Source of the DNA: Muribaculaceae bacterium
GTDB lineage: Bacteria > Bacteroidota > Bacteroidia > Bacteroidales > Muribaculaceae
Reading direction: 5' to 3'
DNA length: 10,828 nt
NCBI GenBank assembly: GCA_009775225.1
Contig: VSPE01000058.1
Location: 1 to 10,828 of the forward strand
Position 1 is the stretch's first letter; each line of letters opens with the position of its first letter. This document shows, one piece after another, positions 1 through 5,673 of the stretch. Made by a program: the position numbers and the translations under genes. Below the pieces are notes generated by a model. It ran no database searches. It was not told where the DNA came from and saw only the letters and a program-made list of their open reading frames with translations.

Positions 1-40
1 AGTAAGATACTAATATTTAATTGATTAGTTTTGATTACGC

Positions 41-60
41 GGACGCGCAGAAGCGCGTCC
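41..60. repeat. Perfect 8-bp hairpin (GGACGCGC / GCGCGTCC), possible dispersed palindromic repeat
   Basis: GGACGCGC (41-48) is separated by AGAA from its exact reverse complement GCGCGTCC (53-60), a very GC-rich stem in an otherwise AT-rich gap. It lies about 110 bases past the stop of the minus-strand TSCPD gene. On that strand no run of T follows it, so it is not a textbook intrinsic terminator. It could be a U-less terminator, an RNA-stabilising 3' hairpin, or one copy of a dispersed REP-like palindrome. Only the stem itself is certain. Confidence 0.5.
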
Positions 61-168
61 CTACTATTGGGCTAATTTATTAGTGCATAACTGAATTTTG
101 ACACACTCTCTTTTTGTGTGCTATAAGTACCTGCCGCACAGGTCTGTGACCTCGCAGACAGGAATATC

Positions 169-429
169 TTACTTGTCTGAAGAAGCGAGGGCTTCGTCGA
201 TAGCAATAGCGAGCTGGTCGGGGCACGAAGTTCCGCGACCGCGGCAGTCGGTGCCGCGAAGGAGTGTGGCAACGGCGTGTGCAGGACGACCTTCGGCGAG
301 CGTAGCTACGCCGGCAGTGTTGCCGGGGCATCCGCCTTCGAAACATACGTTGTGGAGGATGCCTTCGGCGTCTATTTCAAAAGTTACACGGCGAGAGCAT
401 GTGCCGTGATTGATGTGTTCGCATTTCAT
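169..429 (-). CDS. TSCPD domain-containing protein (TIGR03905-like), 86 aa
   Basis: This small cysteine-rich protein of 86 residues carries the name-giving motif GTSCPDQL at 67-74 and a second family motif, GGCPGNT, at 32-38. It has six cysteines (3, 11, 29, 34, 62, 69), a pattern that suggests metal or Fe-S binding, though this is inference. The TSCPD domain also occurs at the C-terminus of some adenosylcobalamin-dependent ribonucleotide reductases; the stand-alone form has no established function that I know of. There is no signal peptide or membrane segment, so it is probably cytoplasmic. The ATG is the first after the rpsA terminator, only 14 nt past its U-tract, and no Shine-Dalgarno or TAnnTTTG promoter is visible. 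Expression may therefore depend on read-through from rpsA. The length agrees with the stand-alone family. Confidence 0.86.
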   Translation of the reverse strand: MKCEHINHGTCSRRVTFEIDAEGILHNVCFEGGCPGNTAGVATLAEGRPAHAVATLLRGTDCRGRGTSCPDQLAIAIDEALASSDK

Positions 430-443
430 AGAGTCAAGAATTT

Positions 444-477
444 AAAAAGCGCCCGGCCGGGCAGACCGGTCGGGCGC
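444..477 (-). terminator. Rho-independent terminator of rpsA
   Basis: On the minus strand GCGCCCGACCGG, loop TCTGC and CCGGCCGGGCGC form a 12-bp stem with one internal A-C mismatch (470/456), followed at once by TTTTT. It starts 22 bases after the rpsA stop. On the plus strand the mismatch would be a tolerated G-U, but no T-run follows there. The single mismatch and five-base U-tract may allow some read-through into the TSCPD gene. Confidence 0.88.
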
Positions 478-499
478 ATATATTTGGAGTAAGCTTGAA

Positions 500-2284
500 T
501 TACTTCGAGAGTTTCTCCTTGAGAGCTGCGAGAGCCTCGAGGTCGCCCAGAGTGGTCTTTTCGAGGGGAGTTGTAGCAGCGGGAGCTTCTTCAGCTTTCT
601 TGGGAGCGGCAGCACGCTTAGGCTTACGCTCTGCAGCGGGCTTTTCTGCGCGAGTGTCTTCCTCGAAAGTGCGGCTGTGCGAGAGGATGATACGCTTGCT
701 GTCTTTGTTGAACTCGATAACCTTGAAGTTGAGTTTTTCGTCAACCTTAGCCTGCGAGCCGTCTTCCTTAGTGAGGTGCTTGGGAGTAGCGAAGCCTTCA
801 ACACCGTAGGGGAGAGCAACAACAGCGCCCTTTTCGAGCATTTCTACGATAGTGCCTTCGTGAACAGAGCCAACGGTGAAGATAGTCTCGAATACGTCCC
901 AGGGGTTTTCTTCAAGCTGCTTGTGTCCGAGGCTGAGGCGGCGGTTGTCCTTGTCAATCTGGAGTACTTCGACTTCGATGTCGGCACCCACCTGAGTAAA
1001 TTCGCTGGGGTGTTTGATTTTCTTAGTCCAGCTGAGGTCAGAGATGTGGATGAGACCGTCGACGCCTTCTTCGATTTCAACGAATACGCCGAAGTTTGTG
1101 AAGTTGCGCACCTTAGCAGTGTGACGGCTGCCGATGGGGTACTTCACTTCGATATCTTCCCAGGGGTCTTTCTTGAGCTGTTTGATACCGAGGCTCATCT
1201 TACGCTCGTTGCGGTCGAGAGTGAGGATAACAGCTTCGATTTCGTCGCCGATTTTGAGGAATTCCTGAGCGCTGCGGAGGTGCTGGCTCCACGACATTTC
1301 GCTTACGTGGATGAGACCTTCTACGCCGGGAGCAACTTCGAGGAATGCGCCATAGTCAGCCATAACGACCACTTTGCCCTTAACCTTGTCGCCCACCTTG
1401 AGGTCAGCGTCGAGGGCATCCCAGGGATGGGGGTGGAGCTGCTTGAGACCAAGAGCGATGCGCTTCTTGTCGTTGTCGAAGTCGAGGATAACGACGTTGA
1501 GCTTCTGGTCGAGCTGCACCACTTCGTTGGGGTGGCTAACGCGTCCCCAGCTGAGGTCGGTGATGTGGATGAGGCCGTCTACGCCGCCGAGGTCGATAAA
1601 TACGCCGTAAGAGGTGATGTTCTTGACGGTACCTTCGAGTACCTGACCCTTTTCGAGCTTGGAGATGATTTCACGCTTCTGCTGCTCGAGCTCGGCTTCG
1701 ATGAGTGCTTTGTGAGAAACGACCACGTTGCGGAACTCTTCGTTGATTTTCACAACCTTGAATTCCATGGTCTTACCTACGAATACATCGTAGTCGCGGA
1801 TGGGCTTAACGTCGATTTGCGAGCCGGGGAGGAAAGCCTCGATACCGAACACGTCGACAATCATGCCGCCTTTAGTACGGCACTTGATGAAGCCCTTGAT
1901 GATTTCGTTGTTTTCGAGGGCGGCGTTGATACGTTCCCACGAGCGCGAAGCACGAGCTTTCTTGTGCGAGAGGATGAGCTGGCCTTTACGGTCTTCCTGG
2001 TTCTCGATGAATACCTCTACCTTGTCGCCGATTTTGATGTCGGGGTTGTAGCGGAATTCGCTCATGGGGATGATGCCGTCGGATTTGTAGTCGATGTTAA
2101 CCACAGCCTCACGCTTGTTGAGAGCGATAATGGTACCTTCGATTACTTCTTTGTCTTTAACCGAGTTGAGAGATTCTTCGTAAGCGTGGGTGAGTTCTTC
2201 ACGCGATTTCTCGCCGGCGCTTTCGCCGTTTTCGTAAGCGGCCCAATCGAAGTCTTCAATCGGAGAATTTTTTAATTCTGTCAT
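500..2284 (-). CDS. rpsA: 30S ribosomal protein S1
   Basis: Ribosomal protein S1 (bS1), 594 residues, binds single-stranded mRNA leaders and brings them to the 30S subunit. Six S1/OB-fold repeats are visible at about 47-109, 127-193, 213-283, 298-370, 385-457 and 472-540. Repeats 3-5 carry the classic G-x-F-V/I-D/E ... V-D/E-G-L-I-H-I/V-S/T-D/E-L/M-S-W pattern (for example GVDGLIHITDLSW at 234-246), while 1, 2 and 6 are diverged, as usual. An acidic N-terminal stretch precedes repeat 1. After repeat 6 comes a Lys/Ala/Pro/Glu-rich linker (about 545-575) and a distinct tail, TTLGDLEALAALKEKLSK. The leader before the ATG is AT-rich with no Shine-Dalgarno, as expected in Bacteroidota. Codons TTA, CTA and TCA are absent over more than 500 consecutive codons, fitting strong expression. 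It is transcribed alone from a strong promoter and ends at a hairpin terminator. Confidence 0.99.
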   Translation of the reverse strand: MTELKNSPIEDFDWAAYENGESAGEKSREELTHAYEESLNSVKDKEVIEGTIIALNKREAVVNIDYKSDGIIPMSEFRYNPDIKIGDKVEVFIENQEDRKGQLILSHKKARASRSWERINAALENNEIIKGFIKCRTKGGMIVDVFGIEAFLPGSQIDVKPIRDYDVFVGKTMEFKVVKINEEFRNVVVSHKALIEAELEQQKREIISKLEKGQVLEGTVKNITSYGVFIDLGGVDGLIHITDLSWGRVSHPNEVVQLDQKLNVVILDFDNDKKRIALGLKQLHPHPWDALDADLKVGDKVKGKVVVMADYGAFLEVAPGVEGLIHVSEMSWSQHLRSAQEFLKIGDEIEAVILTLDRNERKMSLGIKQLKKDPWEDIEVKYPIGSRHTAKVRNFTNFGVFVEIEEGVDGLIHISDLSWTKKIKHPSEFTQVGADIEVEVLQIDKDNRRLSLGHKQLEENPWDVFETIFTVGSVHEGTIVEMLEKGAVVALPYGVEGFATPKHLTKEDGSQAKVDEKLNFKVIEFNKDSKRIILSHSRTFEEDTRAEKPAAERKPKRAAAPKKAEEAPAATTPLEKTTLGDLEALAALKEKLSK

Positions 2285-2325
2285 TTAATTAGTTAATAAA
2301 ATAGGTTGATTAAAAATACAGCCTC

Positions 2326-2341
2326 GGGAGCAAGTGCTCCT
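2326..2341 (-). promoter_or_regulatory. Stem-loop in the rpsA 5' leader
   Basis: On the minus strand GGAGC ACTT GCTCC forms a perfect 5-bp stem, extendable by one further pair at its base, starting about 6-8 nt into the predicted rpsA transcript. Roughly 40 nt of AU-rich unstructured leader follow before the ATG. In gammaproteobacteria the rpsA leader also consists of hairpins with AU-rich stretches and is repressed by free S1. A similar autoregulatory role here is inference. Confidence 0.45.
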
Positions 2342-2350
2342 AAAGCGCGG

Positions 2351-2382
2351 CAAAGATACGTATTATTTTGCTGATATGCAAA
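2351..2382 (-). promoter_or_regulatory. Bacteroidota-type promoter for rpsA
   Basis: Reading the minus strand, TTTG (2382-2379) and TATCTTTG (2358-2351) match the -33 TTTG and -7 TAnnTTTG elements of the Bacteroidota primary sigma factor exactly, with a 20-bp spacer. Transcription should start near 2345-2348, giving a leader of about 60 nt. Confidence 0.88.
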
Positions 2383-2397
2383 TATTTTTGAGCTGAG

Positions 2398-2429
2398 TTC
2401 GGCGGCAGGGCGAAAAATCGCTAACTTTG
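2398..2429 (+). promoter_or_regulatory. Bacteroidota-type promoter for the EamA transporter gene
   Basis: TAACTTTG (2422-2429) is a perfect TAnnTTTG -7 box. A one-mismatch -33 element, TTCG, lies at 2398-2401 with a 20-bp spacer. The predicted start near 2432-2436 gives a leader of about 45-50 nt. An AGGA at 2472-2475, 5 nt before the ATG, is a possible weak ribosome binding site. The promoter diverges from the rpsA promoter; the two -7 boxes are 63 bp apart. Confidence 0.75.
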
Positions 2430-2480
2430 CAGCCCGAAAGCGAATAGAAACCGTTCGGAATACTCTCTAATAGGAATATC

Positions 2481-3353
2481 ATGTGGATAATTCTTGCAAT
2501 ATGCTCGGCGCTGTGTCTGGGCTTCTACGATGTGATGAAGAAGCTGTCGCTGCGCGGCAACAATGTGCTTTTGGTTCTGCTGCTCAACACATTGTTCGGC
2601 AGCGTGCTTATGTTTCCGGTGATAGCGGATAGTGTTTGCTCGGGCCGTTTCGGGCCGGGCGCGGCAGTATCCGACCACCTTTTCATAGCTCTCAAGGCGG
2701 TGATAGTGCTGTCGTCGTGGGTGCTAGGCTATTTCGCCATAAAGCATCTTCCTCTTACGATACAGGGGCCTGTGAATGCGTCGCGGCCCGTAATGGTGCT
2801 TGTGGGCGCGCTGCTGATTTTCGGCGAGCGGCTCAACTTGCTTCAGTGGGCGGGTATTCTTCTGGGCTTCGCGTCGCTGTACTTTATAAGCCGCATAGGT
2901 GCCCGCGAGGGTTTCTCGATGAAGCACAGCCGATGGCTGTGGATGGCAGTGGGCGCCACGGTGCTTGGCGCGTGCAGCGCCCTGTACGACAAGTATCTGC
3001 TGCTGCGCTACGAGCCTCTACAGGTGCAGGCATGGTATTCGTTGTATCAGCTTGTGCTTATGGCAATTGCAGTGAGTGTACTGCGTCGGGCAGGACACAG
3101 CACGGGGCCTTTCAGGTGGCGTTGGGCGATAGTGGGTATCTCGGTGTTCCTCACGGCTGCCGACCTGGCTTATTTCTACGCGCTATCGCTGCCTGGCGCC
3201 ATGATTTCGGTGATTTCGATGGTGCGGCGCGGCAGCGTGCTGGTGTCGTTTGCCTTCGGCGTGCTTGTTCTGCACGAAGGCAATGTCAAGGCTAAGCTTA
3301 TCGACCTCGGGGTGCTTTTGCTGAGCCTCGGGCTGCTTGTGGCCGGCTCGTAA
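2481..3353 (+). CDS. EamA/DMT family transporter, 10 predicted TM helices
   Basis: This 290-residue, very hydrophobic protein belongs to the drug/metabolite transporter superfamily, EamA type. Two homologous five-helix halves are visible (about 1-137 and 152-288). Each ends in the same pattern: Arg, a hydrophobic helix with Gly, a conserved Glu (E116 in FGERLNL, E266 in LHEGNVK), then another Gly/Leu-rich helix. A basic loop between the halves (SRIGAREGFSMKHSRW) probably faces the cytoplasm. It acts in the inner membrane; family members export or exchange small metabolites such as amino acids or nucleotides, and the substrate cannot be told from sequence. It is the only plus-strand gene in the window and has its own promoter. 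It converges on the thioredoxin-like gene with 15 bases between the stops, and no convincing terminator is visible there. Length and helix count are normal for the family. Confidence 0.92.
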   Translation: MWIILAICSALCLGFYDVMKKLSLRGNNVLLVLLLNTLFGSVLMFPVIADSVCSGRFGPGAAVSDHLFIALKAVIVLSSWVLGYFAIKHLPLTIQGPVNASRPVMVLVGALLIFGERLNLLQWAGILLGFASLYFISRIGAREGFSMKHSRWLWMAVGATVLGACSALYDKYLLLRYEPLQVQAWYSLYQLVLMAIAVSVLRRAGHSTGPFRWRWAIVGISVFLTAADLAYFYALSLPGAMISVISMVRRGSVLVSFAFGVLVLHEGNVKAKLIDLGVLLLSLGLLVAGS

Positions 3354-3368
3354 ATGCCCGGGGGGGCG

Positions 3369-3668
3369 TCAGCCCATGAAGGACTGGAGTTTCTTAAGGA
3401 GTACGTTTCCGTCGATTTCACCGCTGTACTGCCACACGGGGTTTCCGTCGCGGTATATGATGAAGGTGGGTACGCCACTTACTCCGGCCTTGTCGGCGGC
3501 CTCTGTGTCGCGGTCGATGTCGAGCTGGTATATTTTGGCATTGTCTCCGAGTAGCTCTCGAACTTGCGCCACGACGGGCATCATGCGTCTGCAATGAGGG
3601 CACCAGGTGGCATAAAATTCTACCATTACCAGTGGCGAAGAGTTGATGAGGTTGGTGTAGTCGTCCAT
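3369..3668 (-). CDS. Thioredoxin-fold protein with CPHC active site
   Basis: A 99-residue thioredoxin-fold protein that should catalyse dithiol-disulfide exchange. The active site is WCPHC (W22, C23-P-H-C26) after the strand VMVEFYAT, and the cis-proline loop is GVPTF with P67. It has no signal peptide, so it is predicted to be cytoplasmic. The dipeptide between the cysteines is Pro-His, as in DsbA-type oxidases, rather than the Gly-Pro of ordinary thioredoxins. In model proteins Pro-His makes the disulfide more oxidising, so this may not be the cell's general reductant. At 99 residues it is slightly short, with a reduced first strand and helix. The gene follows the glycosyltransferase operon after an 89-base gap containing small hairpins. 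No clear promoter is visible in that gap, so read-through from the operon is possible. Confidence 0.93.
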   Translation of the reverse strand: MDDYTNLINSSPLVMVEFYATWCPHCRRMMPVVAQVRELLGDNAKIYQLDIDRDTEAADKAGVSGVPTFIIYRDGNPVWQYSGEIDGNVLLKKLQSFMG

Positions 3669-3730
3669 TGTGCGTAAGAGTTTTCGGGTTTGTAATCTCT
3701 ATAACACACGCACTGCCGCGAAGGTTTTTA

Positions 3731-3759
3731 TCCGCTCCCGGGGCGGAAGAGTTACTCTT
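3731..3759 (-). terminator. Two small adjacent hairpins after the glycosyltransferase stop (weak terminator candidate)
   Basis: Reading the minus strand, AAGAG-TAA-CTCTT (3759-3747) overlaps the stop codon and TCCGC-CCCGGGA-GCGGA (3747-3731) follows directly. Neither is followed by a T-run (the next bases are TAAAAACC), so this is not a standard intrinsic terminator. It could mark the 3' end of the operon transcript or shape read-through into the thioredoxin-like gene. Confidence 0.3.
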
Positions 3760-4876
3760 ATCTTGTCCAAAAGTCGATGAAGCGGCGCGCTACGGTTACG
3801 GCGTCGTTGTGCCGCTCCACAAAGGCGGGGGCTTCGGCGCTCATACGACGCAGTGCGGCTCTGTCGGCAACGAGTGCCCGGAGCCGCGCATATGTGCCTT
3901 CGAGGTCGCGCGGGTCTGGGTTGAATACAGGCCGGAGCGTGTCTTCGCCGATGAAATCGTAGAATAGCTCCTCGCCGCCCGATATGGGTACCACTCCCAT
4001 TGCCATGCCCAGGAGGGCTGTTGTGGCGGGGGTATAGGAGTATAGCTGGTCGCATACCATGTCGGCGTCGGCGAGCGCACGGATAAAGTCGAGGTAGGGC
4101 ATGTTTGGGGGCGCTACAATTTCGACATCCTGCGGCATCTCCTCCACAAGACGGTCGAGGAGCGGGCGGAGCTTGTCGGCTCCTTTCTCGGCTACGCGGC
4201 TTCGGTGCACGGCATATAGTATTTTCACTTTTTCGCCGTCGGGCCTGATGCGCATGGCAGGCAGTGGGTCGCGGTCGACGGGTATGCCGCCGTAGACCAT
4301 AGGCACGTGCGGATATTCTGCCTCGATAACTTTGTGGTACTCGTAGAGAGCCGAGACAACGCCGTCGACGGTATTGTAGAATAAGTCGTTGTATTGTTGG
4401 AGTTTTTTTTTGAGCCACTTGTCGAGCTGCGCCTCGGGGCTTTTAGCCCAGGGGCTTAGCGCATTGCCCTCGCGCCACTCCGAGAAGCCGAGGGCGGGAT
4501 GCGGGCCGATGAGGTTCCGTACGAAGGCGGCGTCGGTACCGAGGGCGCTGAGATACAAGGCACCGTTATCGCGGCGCAGGCGCCTGAGTATGCGCTCGAG
4601 GAGCGAGGGCCTGAGGTCGACGAAGCCGGGTGATACCATCTGCACTATGTCGTAGCCCTTGAGGCGCGAAGCGAGCACGGTGCTCATACGTGCATACAGG
4701 AGTGCGCCGCTGAGCATGTGCTCGTGGCGGTACAGGTCGATGTCGCGCGGCGTCTTCATCCACTTGCTACCGTTTGAGGCCACCGTGACGTCATGGCCGA
4801 GCGTGCGCAGTCCTTTGGCGAGGGCGACGTGGTAGTTGCTGGCATCGCCGAGCAGTAATATCTTCATTCTATTCAT
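3758..4876 (-). CDS. Glycosyltransferase, GT-B fold (family 4/1-like)
   Basis: This 372-residue protein looks like a GT-B glycosyltransferase. An N-terminal Rossmann half begins with KILLLGDASNYHVALAKGL (5-23), a Gly-containing loop of the kind seen in GT4/GT1 enzymes. A second half begins near KILYAVHRSR (218-227). It contains the donor-site-like segment DQLYSYTPATTALLGMAMG (276-294), followed by VVPISGGEE, where a Glu/Ala-rich nucleotide-sugar motif usually lies. There is no signal peptide, so it probably works at the cytoplasmic membrane face. The ATG at 4876 overlaps the preceding gene's TGA by one base (TGATG), implying coupled translation. The frame stays open upstream, but that extension overlaps the GT2 gene and is Arg-rich and improbable. 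An A9 run encodes KKK at 156-158 and could slip. Sugar donor and acceptor are unknown. Confidence 0.85.
   Translation of the reverse strand: MNRMKILLLGDASNYHVALAKGLRTLGHDVTVASNGSKWMKTPRDIDLYRHEHMLSGALLYARMSTVLASRLKGYDIVQMVSPGFVDLRPSLLERILRRLRRDNGALYLSALGTDAAFVRNLIGPHPALGFSEWREGNALSPWAKSPEAQLDKWLKKKLQQYNDLFYNTVDGVVSALYEYHKVIEAEYPHVPMVYGGIPVDRDPLPAMRIRPDGEKVKILYAVHRSRVAEKGADKLRPLLDRLVEEMPQDVEIVAPPNMPYLDFIRALADADMVCDQLYSYTPATTALLGMAMGVVPISGGEELFYDFIGEDTLRPVFNPDPRDLEGTYARLRALVADRAALRRMSAEAPAFVERHNDAVTVARRFIDFWTR
4403..4411 (-). repeat. A9 homopolymer inside the GT-B glycosyltransferase gene
   Basis: The coding strand has nine consecutive A (nine T on the plus strand) encoding Lys156-158. Gain or loss of one base would shift the frame and remove the C-terminal donor-binding half. 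Long A-runs are known sites of replication and transcription slippage. Whether slippage occurs here cannot be seen from one sequence. Confidence 0.6.
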
Positions 4877-5673
4877 CAGAGTTCCTTGCGGTGCCTTATA
4901 GAATAGGCAAATCCCTGGCAAAGGTACACAAGTGCTTTGAAAAATGCAACCGGCGAGCGGCGCGCCTCGACGGGAAGGCGCACAAGCGCGGGCAGAAAGC
5001 CTCGCTCGATGCGCATGAGCGCGCCTTTGGCACGTACTACGCCCGGCTTTGAGGCGCTGCGCACCGAAGTGGTGGTGCCTCGGTGGTGCGACACGACTGC
5101 GTCGATAAAGCGTCCGCACAGTCCGGTTTCAAGGAGCCTGTGCACGAAAATCTGCTCTTCGCCGGCAGTGAGATAGGGCGCACCTATGCCGGCAATCTCG
5201 CTGAAAAGCACGCCACTACGTCTCCATGACTCGCGGCGAAGGGCTATCTCAAAAGAAATGGGCGAGTAGAAGCGGAAGGGGCGGTCGAGGGGGTGGCCGT
5301 CGGGCGGATATACATGCGTCTCGGGGATTACGGAGCGTGTGGCAACGATGTCGAGCGCGGGGTCGCTGTCGAAGGCTGCGACGATACTGCGGAGGCCGTC
5401 GGGGCAGTATGCAATGTCGTCGTCGGAAATGAGGATGTAGGGGGCTGACGCGAGTGCGAGCGAGTGGTTTCGGTTGCGACTCAGACCAATGTCGGCAAAG
5501 GTGTGCAACTCAATGTCGGCACGCTCGCGCAGGCGGCTTTCCAAAGCGGCGTCGGGCGCTCCCTGACAGCATATCGTGTAACATACCTCCGGGAGAACGG
5601 GCAGACCGCCGAGGTCGAGCTGCGGGAGTCTGTGCGCCACGGTGCAGATTAGTATCTGAAGTCGCGGAGTCAT
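4876..5673 (-). CDS. Glycosyltransferase family 2, GT-A fold
   Basis: This 265-residue protein is a GT2-type nucleotide-sugar transferase. It opens with the strand LQILICTVAHR (5-15). GLSRNRNHSLALA (63-75) is the conserved 'GLSRxRN' segment before the metal-binding motif. The D-x-D equivalent is SDDDIAY (83-89). GEEQIF (171-176) sits where the catalytic-base acidic motif is expected, followed by HH at 196-197. There is no cleavable signal or clear membrane anchor, although a moderately hydrophobic basic C-terminus (243-258) could touch the membrane. I chose the ATG at 5673 because it overlaps the upstream TGA as ATGA (4 nt). An in-frame ATG four codons upstream (5685) is the alternative. It ends in a 1-nt overlap with the GT-B gene, so the two transferases are probably made together and may add successive sugars. 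Substrates are unknown. Confidence 0.9.
   Translation of the reverse strand: MTPRLQILICTVAHRLPQLDLGGLPVLPEVCYTICCQGAPDAALESRLRERADIELHTFADIGLSRNRNHSLALASAPYILISDDDIAYCPDGLRSIVAAFDSDPALDIVATRSVIPETHVYPPDGHPLDRPFRFYSPISFEIALRRESWRRSGVLFSEIAGIGAPYLTAGEEQIFVHRLLETGLCGRFIDAVVSHHRGTTTSVRSASKPGVVRAKGALMRIERGFLPALVRLPVEARRSPVAFFKALVYLCQGFAYSIRHRKEL

Noticed and set aside
102..120. CACAC...GTGTG hairpin as terminator of the TSCPD gene
   Set aside because: The stem is only five pairs with a nine-base loop, and no T-run follows on the minus strand.
677..2275. A 532-codon open frame on the plus strand opposite rpsA
   Set aside because: It is codon-aligned with rpsA and explained by codon bias. The product is Phe/Glu/Val/Asp-rich without any recognisable domain, and it has no promoter.
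3699..4418. A 239-codon alternative frame inside the GT-B gene starting at the A9 tract
   Set aside because: It needs a GTG start and the product is extremely Arg-rich and low in complexity, typical of a GC-rich shadow frame. It matters only as the frame entered if the A-run gained one base.
4877..5119. N-terminal extension of the GT-B glycosyltransferase by 81 codons
   Set aside because: The extension lies wholly inside the GT2 gene in another frame and is Arg/Cys/His-rich. The family's N-terminal strand begins right after the ATG at 4876, which overlaps the GT2 stop.
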